In this document: piece by piece, positions 59,887 through 64,000 of the stretch
Position numbering within the stretch: the stretch's first letter is position 1
Layout: each line of letters opens with the position of its first letter
Assembly: GCF_002218195.1 (NCBI RefSeq)
Contig: NZ_CP022336.1
Coordinates: 1,793,001 to 1,857,000 of the forward strand
Reading direction: 5' to 3'
Length of the DNA: 64,000 nucleotides
DNA from: Sphingorhabdus sp. SMR4y
GTDB taxonomy: Bacteria > Pseudomonadota > Alphaproteobacteria > Sphingomonadales > Sphingomonadaceae
Position numbers and translations under genes: made by a program
Notes under the pieces: generated by a model
Database searches by the model: none
Seen by the model: the letters and a program-made list of their open reading frames with translations, nothing else
Told to the model about the DNA's origin: nothing

Positions 59887-61068
59887 TCAGCAAACATTGC
59901 GATTTGCATTATTGTTCATGGTGCAATGTGCGGAGCGGTATTTCTCTCGCACCTGCTTCCGCGCGTCTGCGCTCGACAAGACTGAGGGGGAGGCCGAAGA
60001 CCCAGACGAGGAGGATCTGCGATAGCTGTTCCGACTGCCGCCATTCTGTGCGGCCCAGCGTCTTGAGGACGCGCCCGGCATATTGGTGCAATTGAATATG
60101 CCGCAATCATTGCCGCGCGACCGGCGGGAGATTTCCGTATTAACTGCCCGGTTCAGACTACCGGAGGGGAACCAATAATCCAGCACATGGAGATTATCGA
60201 TATAGACGCTGCCCATCGCGCCTGCATTGATGGCTGCAGTCAGCGCATATTCTGCATCATCGACGGTGCGGGAATTGTAAATGGCAGCATAGATTGCACC
60301 GTCATAGTCCCGGCTTTTAAGGAAGCTGGTGACAATAGCGCGCTTATTCGCCTGCGCGGCTTGCTGCGCCGCTTGCTGCTGGGCGCGCTGGGCCGCTTCC
60401 GCCCGCTCGATCTTGATCCGGCGCGATTTCAGAGATCCGGCGAGATCGCAGATTGATTTGCGGTCTTCACCGCCCGAGCCGCACGCGTGGACAGCCAATT
60501 GTTCGGCGTTCCGATAGTCTCCGAGATTATACAGGATACGGGCCTGATGCATGCAGGATTGCCAACGGCCAAAACCACAATTTATACTTCGGTACCGCAG
60601 TGCTTTTTCCGCATCGAAATAAGGTGAACTGCTGTCGGCAAAAACGGCTTCTGCCACATCGCAGCCGTCGCGATCCTGCTCGGCACATCCCCTTTGTGAA
60701 AAATTGCTTGCCGCGGACCAGTCCTTGTCGACATCTCCTGCCCCGTCAAAATAGATCAACGCCAGGCGGCCGCAGGATGCCCCGTCGAAGCCATTGCAGC
60801 CATTTTGCAAATAGCGCAGGCTGAGAAAGGCATCGAAATCCGGGCTTGTCGGATCAGACAGGATCATCCCGGCCTTGCCACATGCTAATTTGTCGCCGGA
60901 ATTGCACTGCGCAATATAGCTATCCAAAGTAGCGGCGCTTGTCTGCGCGGTTACCGGTGAACCAAGACCGGTAGTCAGCAGCAATAAGCAAAACAGATAC
61001 ACTGATCGCCAAGCTGGCTTTGATAGAGCACGGGCGGGCGCCGAGTGGCTGGGTTGCAGACTGGTCAT
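59887..61068 (-). CDS. Secreted Cys-rich Sel1-related protein
   Basis: 393 residues with a signal region about 20-42. The N-terminal 170 residues hold degenerate Sel1-like units with Cys pairs (CNSGDKLACGKAGMIL and CAEQDRDGCDVAEAVF), then a Gln/Ala coiled coil (QRAQQQAAQQAAQANKRAI), a small helical domain and a Ser-rich low-complexity end. Tandem with the shorter Sel1 protein, so they may form one system. Confidence 0.65.
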   Translation of the reverse strand: MTSLQPSHSAPARALSKPAWRSVYLFCLLLLTTGLGSPVTAQTSAATLDSYIAQCNSGDKLACGKAGMILSDPTSPDFDAFLSLRYLQNGCNGFDGASCGRLALIYFDGAGDVDKDWSAASNFSQRGCAEQDRDGCDVAEAVFADSSSPYFDAEKALRYRSINCGFGRWQSCMHQARILYNLGDYRNAEQLAVHACGSGGEDRKSICDLAGSLKSRRIKIERAEAAQRAQQQAAQQAAQANKRAIVTSFLKSRDYDGAIYAAIYNSRTVDDAEYALTAAINAGAMGSVYIDNLHVLDYWFPSGSLNRAVNTEISRRSRGNDCGIFNCTNMPGASSRRWAAQNGGSRNSYRRSSSSGSSASPSVLSSADARKQVREKYRSAHCTMNNNANRNVC

Positions 61069-61222
61069 TGCCCCTGTCTATTTGCAGTTCTGGCGGGCGT
61101 CCAATGACAAAGCCTGTTAGAAATCTGCGAACGGACGGCCTTCGGTGAGCGTCTGCCGGCTACAGGATATTCGGGAATCACCTTGCCCGTCTTGTCCGAT
61201 GGAATTTCCGCATTGCCCAAGG

Positions 61223-61340
61223 CCATCGCCTCGCTGACCGCCGACCTGATCGACGAACATGAGGCAGAGACCGGCCTCAGGCAGGGAGGCAGTTTCTACG
61301 CTGTGCTACAGTTCACGACCAAGCTTGGCGGTGCGGTGGT
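61223..61340 (+). pseudogene. Fragment of a GPH-type transporter gene
   Basis: Encodes IASLTADLIDEHEAETGLRQ followed by GGSFYAVLQFTTKLGGAV, matching 35 of 38 residues of the intact transporter at 61638-63113 (its positions about 62777-62888). No start and no other part is present. The fragment stops exactly where the transposon-like inverted repeat begins. Confidence 0.75.
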
Positions 61341-61342
61341 AT

Positions 61343-61608
61343 TACGGTGACAGTTTACTAAATACACAAATTACCCCCCCGACAAATGCCTTTTCTCAGG
61401 CCCCCGTTTCTTCGGCTTCAACGACCGGCTGCTTTGTGCCTCAATCTGCTCGATCCAGGCATCGTCTCCCTGTTGGCTGCCGGTGGTTTCCGATCGCCGG
61501 AGATTGGATGGTGCGGGTTCATTGGTAAAGGCAAGCGCTTTGGCAAAAACGCTCATGGATGACGGGGAATTGGTGTATTTAGTAAACTGTCACCATAATC
61601 CCTTGATA
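61343..61608. mobile_element. Decayed REP-associated transposase element
   Basis: Nearly perfect terminal inverted repeats of about 27 bases: GGTGACAGTTTACTAAATAC at the left end and its complement at the right. Inside, on the minus strand, a 61-codon frame (61371-61556) ends ..IEQIEAQSSRSLKPKKRGP, like the C-terminus of Y1/RAYT transposases, right before the repeat. The catalytic His/Tyr part is missing, so it is a deletion remnant. Class call is by my recollection of RAYT ends. Confidence 0.55.
61371..61556 (-). pseudogene. Remnant of RAYT-type transposase
   Basis: 61 codons beginning MSVFAKALAFTNEPAP. The segment DDAWIEQIEAQSSRSLKPKK has the C-terminal pattern of REP-associated tyrosine transposases (DxxFxxxLExxxGRxLxPxKRGPK). 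No HUH or catalytic Tyr motif is present. It lies wholly between the inverted repeats. Confidence 0.5.
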
Positions 61609-61658
61609 GCATAATTTCGGTAGCTTCCAGCCCCCTATTGTGCGACGCTGACATCAAT

Positions 61659-63113
61659 GTGAATAAGCTCCAGCCCGCCCCCCTGCATCTGACCCTCCCC
61701 AACCGCCTGTCCTACGGCCTTGGCGGGGCGGTTTATGCGGTGAAGGAAGCGGCCTATGTCATGTTCGTGCTGCTGTTCTACACGCAGGTGCTGGGGCTGA
61801 GCGGGACGGCGACCGGGATTGTGCTTTCGCTCAGCCTGGTCTGGGACGCGGTGTCGGACCCGATGGTCGGCAGCTGGTCCGATCGCTACAAGAGCCGCTG
61901 GGGGCGGCGGCACCCGTTCATGATCTACGCCACCATGCCGATGGGCCTGGGCTTTGTCGCGCTGTTTGCGCCGCCGGAATTCGTGCGCGACAGCCAGCTG
62001 TGGCTGGCGGCGTGGCTGCTGGGCTGTTCGTTGTGGATCCGCACCGCGCTGACCTTTTTCTCGATCCCGCATTATACCCTGGTCGCGGAAATCTCGCAGG
62101 ATTATCACGAGCGCAGCGCCCTGATGGGGCAGCGGACCGCCTTCCTGTTTCTCACCACCCTGCTGCTGCCCTCGGCCTGTCTCTATTTCCTGTTCGACGA
62201 GGGCGCGGGCGGCGACGGCCGCTTTGTCGCGAGCAATTATGTGACCTATGGCTGGCTGTCGGCGCTGATCGTCTGGATCACCGCGACGGCCTGTATCGCC
62301 GGGACCTGGAAATTTATCGGCCATACCAGGATCGACCCCGCGCGCGCGCCGTCGACGCCCGGCTTTGCCGGACTGTGGAGCGATTTTCTCTCCACCTTCC
62401 AGAACCGCAATTTCCGCAATGTGCTTGCCTATGATCTGGGCGCAACCGCGTCCTATGGCATCACCGTTGCGCTCAACATCATCTTCTGGACCTATTTCTG
62501 GGAATTGCAGGCGACCGAGATGGGGCTACTGCTCGGCCTGTCCGTGCTGATCGCGGTGCCGATCGCGATGGTCTTTCTGAAGACCGCCGGCCGGCGGATG
62601 CCCAAGCATGACATTGTCAAATGGGCGGTGGTGGTGATGCTGCTCGACCTGTCCTGGCCCTATCTGCTGCGCTGGCTGGACCTGATCCCGGACAATGGCG
62701 ATCCGGTGATTTTCGCCATTCTGGTGGTCCAGAATGCAGTCTTCATGAGCTTCTTCATCCTGCGGATCGTGGCGATCGCCTCGCTGACCGCCGACCTGAC
62801 CGACGAGCACGAAGCCGAAACCGGGCTGCGGCAAGAAGGCGGATTCTACGCGGTGCTGCAGTTCACGACCAAGCTCGGCGGCGCGGTGGGGCCGCTCTAT
62901 GGCGGCTTTGCCCTCGACCTGGTCGGGCTGGAGGAAGGCATGCGGCCGGGATCGGTGGAGCAATCATCGCTCGACGCGCTGGTCCTGATCGGCGCTGCCG
63001 CGATCGTGCCGCTGATGCTGCTGGCCTTTGTCTTCACCTTCCGCTTCTCGATGACCGAAGAACGGTTGCGACAAATCCAGGCGCTGATCGCCCGACGACG
63101 CCGGGACGAATAA
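61659..63113 (+). CDS. GPH-type sugar:cation symporter (MFS)
   Basis: 484 residues from GTG at 61659 (TTG at 61638 is an alternative). About 12 spans; LPNRLSYGLGGAVYAVKEAA, VWDAVSDPMVGSWSDRYKSR, GRRHPFMIYATMPMGLGF and RTALTFFSIPHYTLVAEISQ are the glycoside-pentoside-hexuronide symporter pattern. It probably imports a sugar or glycoside with Na+ or H+. A fragment of a close paralogue lies just upstream. Confidence 0.85.
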   Translation: MNKLQPAPLHLTLPNRLSYGLGGAVYAVKEAAYVMFVLLFYTQVLGLSGTATGIVLSLSLVWDAVSDPMVGSWSDRYKSRWGRRHPFMIYATMPMGLGFVALFAPPEFVRDSQLWLAAWLLGCSLWIRTALTFFSIPHYTLVAEISQDYHERSALMGQRTAFLFLTTLLLPSACLYFLFDEGAGGDGRFVASNYVTYGWLSALIVWITATACIAGTWKFIGHTRIDPARAPSTPGFAGLWSDFLSTFQNRNFRNVLAYDLGATASYGITVALNIIFWTYFWELQATEMGLLLGLSVLIAVPIAMVFLKTAGRRMPKHDIVKWAVVVMLLDLSWPYLLRWLDLIPDNGDPVIFAILVVQNAVFMSFFILRIVAIASLTADLTDEHEAETGLRQEGGFYAVLQFTTKLGGAVGPLYGGFALDLVGLEEGMRPGSVEQSSLDALVLIGAAAIVPLMLLAFVFTFRFSMTEERLRQIQALIARRRRDE

Positions 63114-63193
63114 AAAGGGGAGCGCAACCGCACTCCCCTCTCTTAAACTTCATTCAGGCAACCGCGGCCTGTTTCACCGCGTCGCCCTCAGCC

Positions 63194-64000
63194 TCATTCA
63201 CCCGGTACGGGGAAGCCGCGCTTCTTGAGGATATATTTGACCTCCGGATCGCGGCCGCGGAATTCGCGATAGGCTTCGCCGCGGTCGGTTTCGTTGCCGG
63301 TCGCCAGAATGATCGAGCGGAAGCGTTCGGCGACCTCCTTGTCCCACGGGCTGCCGGCTTCTTCAAAGGCGGCCCAAGTGTCGGCGTCCATCGTTTCCGA
63401 CCAGAGATAGCTGTAATAGCCGGCCGAATAGGCGTCGGAGGAGAACAGATGGTTGAACTGCGGCAAGCGGTGCCGCATCACGATTTCCTTGGGCATGCCG
63501 ATTTCCGCCAGGGTTTCGCGCTCGAACGCATCGGGATCGGTCACCGGTTCTTCACGGTTGTGCAGCTTCATGTCGACAATCGCGCTGGACAGATATTCGA
63601 CCGTCGCAAAGCCCTCGTTGAAGGTTTTCGACTTGTTGATCTTGTCGACCAGTGCCTGCGGCATCGGCTCTCCGGTGTCGGCATGTTTCGCATAATTGTC
63701 GAGAATATAGCGCGTCAGCAGCCAGTTTTCATTCACTTGGCTCGGATATTCGACAAAGTCGCGCGGCGTGCCGGCGAGGCCCGGATAGGTGATGTCATAG
63801 TTGAGATAGTGCAGCGCGTGACCGAATTCGTGGAACAGGGTCGAGGCATCGTCGAGGCTGATCAGCGTCGGCTGTCCGTCGCCGCCCTTGACAAAATTGT
63901 TGTTGTTCGACGCCAGCACATAGCGGTTCTTGCCGCCCAGATCATGCTGGCTGCGATAGGTGGTCATCCACGCGCCCGACCGTTTGCCCTCGCGGGCATA
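63194..64000 (-). CDS. M3 peptidyl-dipeptidase (3' part)
   Basis: The gene runs off the right edge; at least 268 C-terminal residues are present. TLFHEFGHALHYLNYD has the HExGH zinc motif and FNEGFATVEYLSSAIVDMKL the third-ligand region of M3 peptidases. DYSPSQVNENWLLTRY-like helix FVEYPSQVNENWLLTRYILD matches Dcp. It cuts dipeptides from peptide C-termini. Reading continues without a stop to position 64000. Confidence 0.9.
   Translation of the reverse strand, partial: YAREGKRSGAWMTTYRSQHDLGGKNRYVLASNNNNFVKGGDGQPTLISLDDASTLFHEFGHALHYLNYDITYPGLAGTPRDFVEYPSQVNENWLLTRYILDNYAKHADTGEPMPQALVDKINKSKTFNEGFATVEYLSSAIVDMKLHNREEPVTDPDAFERETLAEIGMPKEIVMRHRLPQFNHLFSSDAYSAGYYSYLWSETMDADTWAAFEEAGSPWDKEVAERFRSIILATGNETDRGEAYREFRGRDPEVKYILKKRGFPVPGE

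Overview
The window reads as a chromosome segment of an alphaproteobacterium of the order Sphingomonadales (Sphingorhabdus/Sphingopyxis-like). The support is moderately GC-rich coding, the hemC-hemD-membrane protein block diverging from tsaD-gpsA, and several small proteins typical of sphingomonads. This placement is inferred from gene content and family knowledge, not from a database search.

Positions 1 to about 14.8 kb are the early half of a temperate phage integrated at a tRNA-Thr(GGT) gene (14838-14912); its late genes lie beyond the left edge. The layout is lambda-like. A cro-like gene and a replication/nuclease operon run leftward (7080 to 223). A small CI-like repressor and a recombination operon run rightward (7165 to 14792), ending with ERF, NinB, a DUF968-type HNH nuclease, GapR, a phage copy of a host zinc-ribbon protein, excisionase and integrase. 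Nearly all genes are joined by ATGA, GTGA or TAATG overlaps. These overlaps let me place eight genes of 14-57 codons (1411, 1760, 5134, 5289, 10097, 10542, 13225, 13631). The control region holds two apparently leaderless divergent promoters, a palindromic operator, a tR1-like terminator after cro, and a PL-like promoter with matching palindromes.

From 15 to 34 kb lie housekeeping genes: thioesterases, a three-domain aminopeptidase P, oligopeptidase B, heme synthesis (hemC, hemD and a Mic60-position membrane protein), tsaD, gpsA, a flippase, a PfkB sugar kinase, an EI24 protein, queG, an ABC exporter pair, a CYP153-type P450 and a Tat-exported MsrB. From 34.4 to 39.6 kb a four-gene leftward operon (GT-C-like membrane protein, sulfatase-fold protein, GtrA, UDP-galactopyranose-mutase-like flavoprotein) looks like an envelope glycan decoration unit. 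From 39.9 to 51.0 kb come a DUF885 protein with NhaA, a luciferase-like oxidoreductase, an Rrf2 regulator with a perfect palindromic operator facing a redox operon, ispG, an S41 protease and an acyl-CoA carboxylase beta subunit.

From 51 to 64 kb the content is more accessory: the host zinc-ribbon gene, an endonuclease/exonuclease/phosphatase protein, a REP-like perfect inverted repeat, a haloalkane dehalogenase-like hydrolase, a YkgJ-type cysteine-cluster protein beside a 47-residue peptide that looks like a lasso-peptide precursor without nearby maturases, a Rieske oxygenase with SnoaL-like proteins, a beta-barrel outer membrane protein, two cysteine-rich Sel1-type secreted proteins, a decayed REP-associated transposase element inside a transporter fragment, a GPH-type transporter, and the 3' part of an M3 peptidase cut by the right edge.
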